Notes: generated by a model from the sequence alone, not told the origin. DNA of 13,078 nt from Eudoraea sp. (GCA_013041785.1 JABDRK010000310.1:1-13078); one strand, 5' to 3'. Counted from the first letter of the stretch, positions 7,246 through 13,078 are shown. Program-made: numbers and translations.

Positions 7246-7253
7246 CAAAGGTA
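7246..7253 (-). promoter_or_regulatory. -7 promoter box of the WG-repeat gene
   Basis: On the minus strand the bases read TACCTTTG, a full match to the Bacteroidota -7 element TAnnTTTG. Transcription would start near 7242, giving a leader of about 27 nt before the ATG at 7215. There is no good -33 TTG at usual spacing. Instead a near-dyad (7278-7289) occupies the upstream position, consistent with an activator-dependent promoter. Confidence 0.6.
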
Positions 7254-7277
7254 GGCCTGTTAAAAGCGAAATAATAT

Positions 7278-7289
7278 GACAATAATCAG
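7278..7289. promoter_or_regulatory. one-mismatch CRP/FNR-type dyad before the WG-repeat gene
   Basis: TGACAATAATCA differs by one base from TGAT-N4-ATCA. Its centre (7283.5) is 37.5 bases from the end of the TACCTTTG box, one base more than the spacing at the perfect copies. It may be a weaker site of the same regulator. Confidence 0.4.
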
Positions 7290-7348
7290 CCTTTTGCCCA
7301 CTGTTGAAGGCAAGAATAGTTTTGTTACCTGACTGGGGACAGCCCACC

Positions 7349-7801
7349 TTAGAACATGATGTTGGAATACACCAAACTCTTCAATTCCTTGGGTAATCCG
7401 TCACGGATATCTTCCATTTCCCCTAAAGAAACATATTTCCGCAGATAGATAAAGGTGGTGTTGATGTACTGTTCCGCTACCTCATCGCTGTACTCAAAAT
7501 CGTTGATAGCAGCCGGGCCATCATGCTTGCGTACCAGGTCAATGAAGTCAGGGATACGTTTTACTTTAGGCTTTTTCCTCTTTATGCTCCATCCATGTAC
7601 ATAGACAGCCTTGAGGAACATGGGTAATTGGGCGATAAGTTGCAAGGATTCTTCTGGAGAAATAATGTCCCGAAGTGCGTGTAATATGGAAGAAAGGATC
7701 CTGCCGGCCTTGTCCCGGTTATCCCCGAGGTTCATTTCCTTTGCATAATGCTTCAGGAAGGTATTTCCTTCTTGTGCGTACTGATTGAAATTAAGTGCCA
7801 T
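7349..7801 (-). CDS. DUF2267 family protein
   Basis: 150 residues from the ATG at 7801 (MALNFNQYAQEG). The frame extends upstream to 7867, but those residues are low-complexity read-through of the regulatory region. The segment DKAGRILSSILHALRDIISPEESLQLIAQLPMFLKAVYVHGW is the typical DUF2267 repeat (about 30-71). A second, diverged repeat follows (EVAEQYINTTFIYLRKYVSLGEMEDIRDGLPKELKSLV). DUF2267 proteins are small, cytoplasmic and all-helical, of unknown biochemical role, and often lie near universal stress, Hsp20 or other stress genes, as here. It is transcribed divergently from the three universal stress protein genes, and the 200-bp gap between them holds two CRP/FNR-type dyads. Confidence 0.85.
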   Translation of the reverse strand: MALNFNQYAQEGNTFLKHYAKEMNLGDNRDKAGRILSSILHALRDIISPEESLQLIAQLPMFLKAVYVHGWSIKRKKPKVKRIPDFIDLVRKHDGPAAINDFEYSDEVAEQYINTTFIYLRKYVSLGEMEDIRDGLPKELKSLVYSNIMF

Positions 7802-7829
7802 AATAAGTGTTTTTAAATTATGAGAGGAA

Positions 7830-7837
7830 TAAATATG
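7830..7837 (-). promoter_or_regulatory. possible -7 region of the DUF2267 gene
   Basis: The minus strand reads CATATTTA, matching TAnnTTTG at 4 of 6 conserved positions. It is called only because it ends exactly 36.5 bases from the dyad at 7861-7872, as at the other copies. TATTTATT, two bases further downstream, is an alternative. Confidence 0.3.
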
Positions 7838-7860
7838 GCAAATTCGCAGGGTACCTGAAA

Positions 7861-7872
7861 TGATCAAGATCA
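7861..7872. promoter_or_regulatory. CRP/FNR-type dyad TGAT-N4-ATCA (DUF2267 side)
   Basis: The perfect dyad TGATCAAGATCA is centred at 7866.5, 65 bp upstream of the DUF2267 ATG and 77 bp from a second perfect dyad that serves the stress-protein promoter. Two such sites in one divergent gap make chance an unlikely explanation. Confidence 0.55.
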
Positions 7873-7937
7873 GTTGCGCAAAGAAAGTCTGAGTTTATCA
7901 ACATGAGAATTAGATGCGCGCTTGAGTATGCCTTAAC

Positions 7938-7949
7938 TGATCATAATCA
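7938..7949. promoter_or_regulatory. CRP/FNR-type dyad TGAT-N4-ATCA (universal stress protein side)
   Basis: The perfect dyad TGATCATAATCA is centred at 7943.5, 36.5 bases from the end of a full-match -7 box (7973-7980). This puts it near -41 from the expected start of transcription, the class II activator position of FNR and CRP. No recognisable -33 element is present, consistent with activator dependence. Confidence 0.6.
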
Positions 7950-7972
7950 TGGCATCGGCGCAGGGCTATCCT

Positions 7973-7980
7973 TAATTTTG
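7973..7980 (+). promoter_or_regulatory. -7 promoter box of the universal stress protein operon
   Basis: TAATTTTG is a full match to TAnnTTTG. Transcription would start near 7984-7987, about 20 nt before the ATG at 8004. There is no good -33 TTG upstream; the dyad at 7938-7949 takes that place. Confidence 0.6.
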
Positions 7981-8003
7981 AGAGAATACTAAAAGCCTGG
8001 GCC

Positions 8004-8858
8004 ATGTTCAAGATACTACTGCCAACGGATTTTTCCGACAACGCCTGGAATGCCATAAGCTATGCGATGGAATTCTTCAAAAATGAGGTATGTACATTTT
8101 ACCTGCTTCATACCTACACCCCGGCATTTTATCGAATGGATTATATGATGGGGGGACCCTCATTCAGCGCCATTCCAGATATTGGGGTCGATATTTCGCA
8201 AGCCGGTTTAGATAAAACCCTGGAGCAGCTAAGCGCTACCTATAAAAATCCCAAGCACACGGTTAAAACGATATCGGCCTTTAACTTGTTGACCGATGAG
8301 ATCAATGAAGTTTCTCAGGAAAAAGACATCGATCTTATTATTATGGGTACCCAGGGGGCAACCGGGGCGAAAGAGATTTTTCTGGGAACAAATACCGTGT
8401 TTGTTTTACGAAAAGCCTTGGTGCCCATATTGGTAATACCAGAAGGATGCCAGTTTAAACCCGTCAAAACCATTTTATTCCCCACCGATTATCGCACACA
8501 ATATAAGGAAGAGGAAGTAGACACCATTATGGGCTTTGCTGCTATACAAAATGCGGAAATCACGGTTTTACACATAAAGGAGCCGTTTGAGCTCAGCGAG
8601 GCACAAAAGTTGAATAAGGATCACCTGAAACAATGTCTTGCTAAGATACCCCACCGCTTAGAGGAAAAAGAAGTAGGCCCCATGCCCGATGCGGTGATCG
8701 ATTATATTGATGAACATAACTACGATTTACTTACCATGATGAACCGTAAGCACTCCTTTATGGAACGCTTACTCTGGAAGCAAAATGTGGACCAGATCGG
8801 ATTCCACACTCAGGTTCCCTTTTTGGTAATCCGGGATACGGGAAAAATTGTTAAATAA
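8004..8858 (+). CDS. two-domain universal stress protein (UspA family), copy 1
   Basis: 284 residues: two tandem Usp domains (about 1-146 and 153-277). Domain 1 starts MFKILLPTDFSDNAW and carries the nucleotide-binding motif G-2x-G-9x-G(S/T) intact (Gly 115, Gly 118, Gly 128-Thr 129 in GTQGATGAKEIFLGTNT), so it should bind ATP. Domain 2 starts KTILFPTDYRTQYK but lacks that motif; the region reads NRKHSFMERLL, followed by IGFHTQVPFLVI. Usp proteins are cytoplasmic and act in survival of starvation, oxygen limitation and other stress. It is the first of three adjacent paralogues; the next begins 10 bp after the stop. A -7 box and a CRP/FNR-type dyad lie upstream. Confidence 0.92.
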   Translation: MFKILLPTDFSDNAWNAISYAMEFFKNEVCTFYLLHTYTPAFYRMDYMMGGPSFSAIPDIGVDISQAGLDKTLEQLSATYKNPKHTVKTISAFNLLTDEINEVSQEKDIDLIIMGTQGATGAKEIFLGTNTVFVLRKALVPILVIPEGCQFKPVKTILFPTDYRTQYKEEEVDTIMGFAAIQNAEITVLHIKEPFELSEAQKLNKDHLKQCLAKIPHRLEEKEVGPMPDAVIDYIDEHNYDLLTMMNRKHSFMERLLWKQNVDQIGFHTQVPFLVIRDTGKIVK

Positions 8859-8868
8859 AGACGGAGTC

Positions 8869-9714
8869 ATGAAAAAGATACTAGTGCTTACTGATTTCTC
8901 AGACCCTGCATGGAACGCCCTGTTCACAGCATTAAAACTCCATGAAGGACGCAGATGTCACTTTTACTTGCTACACACCTATGAGCCCAGTTTTGCCGGG
9001 GTTCTGGGGCAAAAAGCGAAAAAGCGGGTAGGGGTTCTCTACGATTCCCTTGCCGAGTACACAGAACAGGAACTGCATAAGATTGAAGACTATCTGGGGG
9101 AACACCATCATGAGTCCGGACATAGTTTTGAGACTGTTTCCCGTGCTGAGGACCTCGTTGACGGAATTCAAAAAATGATCAGGGAGCAGGATATTGATCT
9201 GATTGTCATGGGGACCAAAGGGGCAACCGGTGCCAAAGAGGTTTTTATGGGAAGCAATGCCGTAAACGTAATACGCAAGGTAAGGAACTGCCCTATCCTT
9301 GTGGTTCCTTCAGAGCACGATTTTAAATTGCTCCACGCCGTTGTGTTTCCCACTGATTTCACCCACCATTACGATCCGCACGAACTCAAGCCCCTTATAG
9401 ATTTGGCAAAGGCCTGGGAGGCAAAAATTATCGTATACCAGGTGGGACAGGAATTTGATCTGAGTTCCGAACAAATTGCCAACAAGGCCCTGCTTGAAAA
9501 ACGATTGGAAGGGGCTGTTATCGACTTTAGAAAAGGGGTAATGCAGAGTACTATTGAAGCCGCTATTATGGATTTTACAGAGGCTTCTGATGCAGATATG
9601 ATCGCACTAATTCACTATCAGCATACCTTTATGGAACGCCTGACCCATGAGCCCGTAATTAAAAACATTGGTTTTCACAGCAAGCTACCCTTGTTGGTTT
9701 TACCAGACCTGTAG
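8869..9714 (+). CDS. two-domain universal stress protein (UspA family), copy 2
   Basis: 281 residues from the ATG at 8869 (MKKILVLTDFSD). This start aligns with the paralogues and has GGAG three bases upstream; the earlier in-frame ATG at 8848 overlaps copy 1 and adds seven unaligned residues. The domain 1 nucleotide motif is intact (Gly 115, Gly 118, Gly 128-Ser 129 in GTKGATGAKEVFMGSN), at the same residue numbers as in copy 1. Domain 2 (from about 153, HAVVFPTDFTHHY) again lacks the glycine motif and has HYQHTFMERLT, then IGFHSKLPLLVL. It lies within a three-gene operon, 10 bp after copy 1 and 31 bp before copy 3. The copies are well diverged, so the duplication is old. Confidence 0.92.
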   Translation: MKKILVLTDFSDPAWNALFTALKLHEGRRCHFYLLHTYEPSFAGVLGQKAKKRVGVLYDSLAEYTEQELHKIEDYLGEHHHESGHSFETVSRAEDLVDGIQKMIREQDIDLIVMGTKGATGAKEVFMGSNAVNVIRKVRNCPILVVPSEHDFKLLHAVVFPTDFTHHYDPHELKPLIDLAKAWEAKIIVYQVGQEFDLSSEQIANKALLEKRLEGAVIDFRKGVMQSTIEAAIMDFTEASDADMIALIHYQHTFMERLTHEPVIKNIGFHSKLPLLVLPDL

Positions 9715-9745
9715 CCTGAACCGGCAAAGGGAATAATTCCTGACT

Positions 9746-10594
9746 ATGATGCGCATATTGCTTCCAACAGACTTTTCAAAGAATGCCTGGCATGCCATAC
9801 AGTATGCCATTTACCTCTTTGATAGCATTCCCTGTCACTTCTATGTATTGCATGCACACCAGGTGAGTCCATCTGGACTGGTCAGCACTATCAATAAGGA
9901 ACACGACACCCGCCTTTATGAAATCACCCAATCTGAGGCCAAACAGAAGTTGGATAAGATAATTAAGCGATTAACCACCATAAATAAAGTTGCCCGACAC
10001 CAATTTGAGGGATTATTGGAATCTGACACCTTGTTGAATGCCCTTGGGCGAAATGTGATAGACCAGGACATAGATTTTGTTTTTATGGGGACACAGGGCG
10101 CTTCCGGTATGAAGGAGGTTTTTTTGGGCAGCAATACCGTTAAGGTTATTCGCAATATTGATAACTGTCCCGTGATGGTGGTGCCTGAACAATATGAAAT
10201 AGGGCTTTACAAAGAGATCCTTTTTGCCACGGATTACAAACATTACTACAAGAAGGCAGAATTGAAACCCCTGCTCGACCTGGTGAGTATAACCAGAGCC
10301 AGCCTCAGGGTGGCACATATTAGCGAGGAGGAATCCCTTGATGAGGAACAGCAGCAACTGAAAAAATTGCTTGAAGGATTTCTGGCCGGCATGGAATATC
10401 GGTTTGAAGATCTTGCCTACTACCCGGATGTATCTGCCCGTATCCGGGAATGGTCAGCGGAAACGCATGCCGGAATGCTTGCGATGATAAACAGCCAACA
10501 TGGCTTTTTCAGCCGGATAACCCGCGACCCTGTTGTGAAACGCATCGCTTTCCATACGGAGGTCCCTTTTCTGGTATTGCCCGTTATACCCTGA
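9746..10594 (+). CDS. two-domain universal stress protein (UspA family), copy 3
   Basis: 282 residues. Starting at the first of two Met codons (MMRILLPTDFSKNAW) puts the nucleotide motif at Gly 115, Gly 118, Gly 128-Ser 129 (GTQGASGMKEVFLGSN), in exact register with the other copies, which supports this start. Domain 2 (from about 153, KEILFATDYKHYYK) lacks the glycine motif and carries NSQHGFFSRIT, then IAFHTEVPFLVL. ATP binding is expected from domain 1 only. It is the last gene of the operon and ends six bases from the stop of a converging lipoprotein gene, with no terminator between them. Confidence 0.92.
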   Translation: MMRILLPTDFSKNAWHAIQYAIYLFDSIPCHFYVLHAHQVSPSGLVSTINKEHDTRLYEITQSEAKQKLDKIIKRLTTINKVARHQFEGLLESDTLLNALGRNVIDQDIDFVFMGTQGASGMKEVFLGSNTVKVIRNIDNCPVMVVPEQYEIGLYKEILFATDYKHYYKKAELKPLLDLVSITRASLRVAHISEEESLDEEQQQLKKLLEGFLAGMEYRFEDLAYYPDVSARIREWSAETHAGMLAMINSQHGFFSRITRDPVVKRIAFHTEVPFLVLPVIP

Positions 10595-10600
10595 AATGGT

Positions 10601-11077
10601 TTATTGAGAACCGGACTCCATAAGACCGGGGTGGAATCTTTTCAAAAAGGCATTTCTGGATGAATCCATCTTTCGCATTAATTCCCGCATGTCTTGTTGT
10701 TGTTGCTCCCAGTTTCTGAAAAAGTAATCTTCATCAAAGAATTCTTTCACAAAAAGGGAATCTGCTTTTGGAAAGTAGGAGAAACGATCACGCCAGAGGA
10801 ACGGGCTGTCGGCTTCAAAATGGGCCCGGAAGCGATCCATAATACTGTCCAGGTTTACCAGAACGGAGTCTCCCTGGATGTTGGAGTAAGACCAGGTATA
10901 GATAGAATCGTAGCGGATCAGGTTTCCATATTCGTCATATTCCTTTTTAACCTCCCAGGCCCCTTTTGGGGTGTCAATCTCAGTTTTTGCAGCTTTTTTT
11001 CCTTCCTGCTGTTCTTTTTGTTGCCCCGCGCAGGCGGTTAGGCTCAATAGTACTATCCAGGCAAAAATTGCTCTCAT
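10601..11077 (-). CDS. small lipoprotein, function unknown
   Basis: 158 residues. The signal peptide MRAIFAWIVLLSLTAC has a lipobox (LTAC, Cys 16), followed by a Gln/Glu/Lys-rich linker, so it is a membrane-anchored lipoprotein. The mature part is acidic and aromatic-rich: EVKKEYDEYGNLIRYDSIYTWSYS (about 42-65), a helical region with SIMDRFRAHFEADSP, then FFDEDYFFRNWEQQQQDMRELMRKMDS (about 112-138), which looks amphipathic or coiled-coil. No enzyme motif is visible. It lies 36 bp downstream of another small lipoprotein gene, probably in the same transcript. Confidence 0.75.
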   Translation of the reverse strand: MRAIFAWIVLLSLTACAGQQKEQQEGKKAAKTEIDTPKGAWEVKKEYDEYGNLIRYDSIYTWSYSNIQGDSVLVNLDSIMDRFRAHFEADSPFLWRDRFSYFPKADSLFVKEFFDEDYFFRNWEQQQQDMRELMRKMDSSRNAFLKRFHPGLMESGSQ

Positions 11078-11113
11078 GATAATTCAGGGTATATCGTTCT
11101 ACATATTCTCAGA

Positions 11114-11497
11114 CTAGGTACGGGTCCGCTTTCGTTCCAGGTTGCTTCTGCCGCGATCATTTCGTTCCTGATGGTATTGATCTATCTGATCCCCACGGTA
11201 ATCCCGGACCCTTACATACCGAGACCTACTTAGGTTATAGGTTCGGTACCTTGGAGGCAACACTTTACGCCGTATCCAGACGCCTCCTTCCAGATAGACA
11301 TACATGCTGGAATGCAGGTCGTAATAGATAGTGAGTTCTGGAAAGTATACATAGCGAACCAGTTCCATACGATTCGGATAAAACCAGGGCGGTGGGGGAG
11401 AAGTTGGCCTGGAAGTCACAATTACTGGTCCACAGCCCAACATTAACCAGAAGCTCCCAATCAGTAACAGTCGGTAAAACAGGGTCTTAGTTTTCAT
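11114..11497 (-). CDS. small lipoprotein, Tyr- and Arg-rich, function unknown
   Basis: 127 residues. The signal peptide ends in a lipobox (LMLGC, Cys 22), followed by a Pro-rich stretch (SRPTSPPPPWFYP). The middle is rich in Tyr and hydrophobic beta-type sequence (MELVRYVYFPELTIYYDLHSSMYVYLEGGVWIRR, about 44-77). The C-terminal 40 residues are strongly basic (many Arg), ending NLERKRTRT. A basic tail on a membrane lipoprotein could bind an anionic surface polymer, but that is a guess. It is the first gene of a two-lipoprotein operon, divergent from the YtxH operon across a shared palindrome. Confidence 0.75.
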   Translation of the reverse strand: MKTKTLFYRLLLIGSFWLMLGCGPVIVTSRPTSPPPPWFYPNRMELVRYVYFPELTIYYDLHSSMYVYLEGGVWIRRKVLPPRYRTYNLSRSRYVRVRDYRGDQIDQYHQERNDRGRSNLERKRTRT

Positions 11498-11520
11498 AGT
11501 AGTTCAATTTATTCAATACA

Positions 11521-11528
11521 CAAAATAA
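11521..11528 (-). promoter_or_regulatory. putative -7 box of the lipoprotein operon
   Basis: The minus strand reads TTATTTTG (5 of 6 conserved positions of TAnnTTTG). It ends exactly 36.5 bases from the palindrome centre at 11557.5. The leader would be about 20 nt to the ATG at 11497. Confidence 0.5.
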
Positions 11529-11549
11529 GGTCCCGATATTCTTCTGCGG

Positions 11550-11565
11550 AATGATCTAGATCATT
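11550..11565. promoter_or_regulatory. 16-bp perfect palindrome, shared CRP/FNR-type operator
   Basis: AATGATCTAGATCATT is a perfect palindrome with TGAT-N4-ATCA at its core (11552-11563). It lies between divergent operons, and -7-like boxes end exactly 36.5 bases from its centre on both sides (11521-11528 minus, 11587-11594 plus). One bound dimer could activate both promoters. Confidence 0.65.
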
Positions 11566-11586
11566 TCACAGGACTTGTTGAACCCG

Positions 11587-11594
11587 TACATTGG
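11587..11594 (+). promoter_or_regulatory. putative -7 box of the YtxH operon
   Basis: TACATTGG matches TAnnTTTG at 5 of 6 conserved positions and sits at the common spacing from the palindrome. The start of transcription would be near 11598, about 26 nt before the ATG at 11624. Confidence 0.5.
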
Positions 11595-11623
11595 GTACTC
11601 ATAATAATTTAAAGTTTATAGTC

Positions 11624-11956
11624 ATGACAGATAACAGTGGAAATGTATTGCTAGCATTATTAACTGGTGCTGCAATTGGAGCGGGAATCGGTATCCTGTA
11701 CGCTCCGGATGAAGGAACTAAAACCAGGATGAAAATTAAGAAGAAAGCGTTGGACGCTAAGGAGGATATTACCGAAAGAATCGTCCATGCAAAGGAAGAA
11801 TTGACCAAGACAGCCGATGAGAAAAAGGAAGCTTTTGAACAAAAATTGGAAGAAACCATTTCTACCATGAGTTACAAAGCCGATGATATCATTTCTACCT
11901 TGGAGAGGAAATTAGAAGATCTCAAGAAAAAGAATGCACAATTTCAGAAAAACTAA
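11624..11956 (+). CDS. YtxH domain protein
   Basis: 110 residues from the ATG at 11624 (MTDNSGNVLLALLTG). The frame opens at 11591, but that would place the start inside the -7 box. The N-terminal glycine-rich membrane segment (LLTGAAIGAGIGILYAPDEG, about 12-31) followed by TKTRMKIKKKA is the YtxH signature. The remainder is a long, highly charged Lys/Glu helix, probably coiled coil (about 35-105). YtxH proteins are membrane-anchored, stress-associated and of unknown mechanism; the Bacillus relative belongs to the general stress response. It is the first gene of a three-gene operon; the next starts 3 bp after the stop. Confidence 0.85.
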   Translation: MTDNSGNVLLALLTGAAIGAGIGILYAPDEGTKTRMKIKKKALDAKEDITERIVHAKEELTKTADEKKEAFEQKLEETISTMSYKADDIISTLERKLEDLKKKNAQFQKN

Positions 11957-11959
11957 CTC

Positions 11960-12310
11960 ATGGCTTTTGAAGAATTGAAGCACGATTTTTCTGAGATCGA
12001 TAAGGAGGTGACTGCTTATGTAGAACACAGCCTGGAATACGCCAAGCTCAAAAGTTTTAAGATCTCAATGGTATTGGTTACTTATTTTGCCAAAGTAATT
12101 TTGGTGGGATCTTTTGCCTTTCTGACCTTATTGTTTTTGAGCGTGGCGGCTTCTCTTGCTCTTGGAGAGGCTTTTGACAATTACTTTTATGGATTCCTGT
12201 CGGTAGGCCTGGTGTATTTTATACTGGCCATTATCGGCTATGCCTTAAAAGACAAGTTGAATAAGCCTATACTGCGGATATTTTCCAAATATTATTTTGA
12301 TGAATCATGA
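11960..12310 (+). CDS. holin-superfamily-III-like membrane protein (Phage_holin_3_6 type)
   Basis: 116 residues. An N-terminal charged helix (about 1-38) is followed by two membrane segments (about 36-63 and 73-93) joined by a short polar turn with GEAFDNYF, then a basic tail. This is the layout of the Phage_holin_3_6/DUF1469 family. Chromosomal members are not phage lysis genes; they commonly accompany YtxH and DUF883-type membrane stress proteins, as here. No phage genes are nearby. It begins 3 bp after the YtxH stop, and its own stop overlaps the next start (ATGA, 12307-12310). Confidence 0.75.
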   Translation: MAFEELKHDFSEIDKEVTAYVEHSLEYAKLKSFKISMVLVTYFAKVILVGSFAFLTLLFLSVAASLALGEAFDNYFYGFLSVGLVYFILAIIGYALKDKLNKPILRIFSKYYFDES

Positions 12311-12537
12311 CACGACGTTTTAACTCCTTTGAAGAAATCGATGAGCAACTTAAGATCCTGGCCCTTAAAAGGGAAATCGATAAGGAATGCGCCAAGCTCA
12401 GAGTTAACGATATCAAAACACACCTGTATCCCATAAATTTGATACGAGGTGCCGACGGGGTTCTAACACGTGTAATGGTACCCTATGTGCTCACCCGACT
12501 GATGAAAAAAATTAAATCCCGGAAAGAGGACGACTAA
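12307..12537 (+). CDS. small basic protein of the YtxH/holin-like cassette (DUF6327-like)
   Basis: 76 residues. It starts with FNSFEEIDEQLKILALKREIDKECAKL, a helical charged segment, then LYPINLIRGADGVL and a C-terminal amphipathic or weakly hydrophobic segment (MVPYVLTRLMKKIKSRK). This pattern is familiar from short flavobacterial proteins encoded after the holin-like gene (DUF6327 by recollection). The function is unknown. The 4-bp ATGA overlap with the holin-like gene indicates coupled translation, and an intrinsic terminator follows immediately. Confidence 0.65.
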   Translation: MTRRFNSFEEIDEQLKILALKREIDKECAKLRVNDIKTHLYPINLIRGADGVLTRVMVPYVLTRLMKKIKSRKEDD

Positions 12538-12563
12538 AAGCCACAAATTTATGTGGCTTTTTT
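12536..12563 (+). terminator. intrinsic terminator of the YtxH operon
   Basis: A 10-bp stem, AAAAGCCACA (12536-12545) pairing with TGTGGCTTTT (12552-12561), has a 6-nt loop and ends in a T-run. It starts inside the stop codon of the last gene. Confidence 0.9.
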
Positions 12564-12659
12564 AATACGGTCTCGTCTTCAGGCTGATTGATTTGGCACT
12601 ACATTTCTAAATTTAAGCCGTACTTTAACCAGGAAAACAACCACTGAAAAAATTGGTTT

Positions 12660-13078
12660 ATGGATTTGGGACTGGTATTGTCTGGAGGTGGGGCAAGGGG
12701 TATAGCCCATATTGGCGCCTTACAGGTTTTCAGGGAAAAAGGTATTGAACCGGATATTCTGGCGGGGACAAGTTCAGGTGCCCTGGTTGCTGCACTATAT
12801 GCTTTTGGGATGGAACCGGAAGAGATACTTGATTTCGTTAAGGAAACTGAGATTTTTAGCCTCAGGAAATACGCCCTTAACAAACCGGGATTTGTAGACA
12901 CTGAGAAATTCTATGACCGCTTCCTGAGTTCTTTTAGTGAAGATGATTTCAGTGTGCTCAATACGCCGACATTGGTTACTGCAACCAACTTGTTAACCGG
13001 AGAACCAGTAGTTTTCAGCGAAGGTGAACTTATCAGACCTATACTTGCCTCTGCGGCTTTTCCAGGGGTATTTGCACC
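12660..13078 (+). CDS. patatin-like phospholipase (3' end missing)
   Basis: The first 139 residues, starting [14 protein letters not shown] at 12660; the frame runs off the window. Visible hallmarks: the oxyanion-hole motif GGGARG (about 9-14), the [13 protein letters not shown] helix, and the nucleophile elbow [13 protein letters not shown] (GxSxG, Ser about 41). These identify a Ser/Asp-dyad patatin acyl hydrolase of the RssA type. The catalytic Asp (DGA/G motif) would lie beyond the window. Members hydrolyse acyl lipids; bacterial RssA-type proteins are mostly cytoplasmic and of uncertain substrate. It has its own transcription unit after the upstream terminator; no convincing promoter box was identified in the 97 bp between. 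Confidence 0.9.
   Translation, partial: MDLGLVLSGGGARGIAHIGALQVFREKGIEPDILAGTSSGALVAALYAFGMEPEEILDFVKETEIFSLRKYALNKPGFVDTEKFYDRFLSSFSEDDFSVLNTPTLVTATNLLTGEPVVFSEGELIRPILASAAFPGVFA

Noticed and set aside
11960..12310. Holin-like protein as a sign of a prophage
   Set aside because: No phage structural, lysis or integration genes are near; this family is commonly chromosomal and stress-linked.
12585..12628. TAAATTTA and TACTTTAA as promoter boxes for the patatin gene
   Set aside because: Neither fully matches TAnnTTTG, and the distances to the nearest TTTG (12 and 25 bases) do not fit the usual spacing.

Overview
This 13 kb window looks like a chromosomal segment from a flavobacterium (phylum Bacteroidota). 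The evidence is the typical -7 promoter boxes (TAnnTTTG type), weak Shine-Dalgarno sequences, lipoproteins with short lipobox signals, and protein families common in marine Flavobacteriaceae: WG-repeat proteins, two-domain universal stress proteins, and a YtxH/holin-like/small-protein cassette. No mobile element, CRISPR array, tRNA or rRNA was seen. The genus cannot be named from the sequence alone.

Layout. (1) Bases 1-2082: the 3' part of an M20 metallopeptidase of the carboxypeptidase G2 type, overlapping by 11 bp a P-loop protein that looks like a remote DUF1611 (DgcN-type) relative. (2) 2083-3204: a small zinc-ribbon protein and a six-helix membrane protein. (3) 3328-4071: a stomatin/SPFH protein. 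(4) 4132-6482, minus strand: a tight operon of an NqrC-like FMN-binding lipoprotein, a GNAT-YoaP fusion acetyltransferase and two small membrane proteins. A WG-repeat protein (6583-7215) lies upstream of it, behind a strong hairpin terminator. (5) 7349-7801, minus: a DUF2267 protein, divergent from (6) three tandem two-domain universal stress proteins (8004-10594). (7) 10601-11497, minus: two small lipoproteins, divergent from (8) the YtxH, holin-like and small-protein operon (11624-12537), which ends in a clear intrinsic terminator. (9) 12660 to the end: the 5' part of a patatin-like phospholipase.

The most interesting signal is regulatory. A perfect inverted repeat TGAT-N4-ATCA, the half-site arrangement of CRP/FNR-family regulators, was found exactly four times by reading the window. 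All four copies are intergenic: 2100-2111, 7861-7872, 7938-7949 and 11552-11563. At each one a -7-like box ends exactly 36.5 bases from the dyad centre, which would place the dyad near -41, the classic class II activator position. At 11552 this holds in both directions. A one-mismatch copy (7278-7289) stands in almost the same position before the WG-repeat gene. The window therefore seems to hold a compact CRP/FNR-type stress regulon covering the universal stress genes, DUF2267, YtxH/holin-like, the small lipoproteins, the zinc-ribbon protein and the WG-repeat protein. The regulator itself is not in the window.
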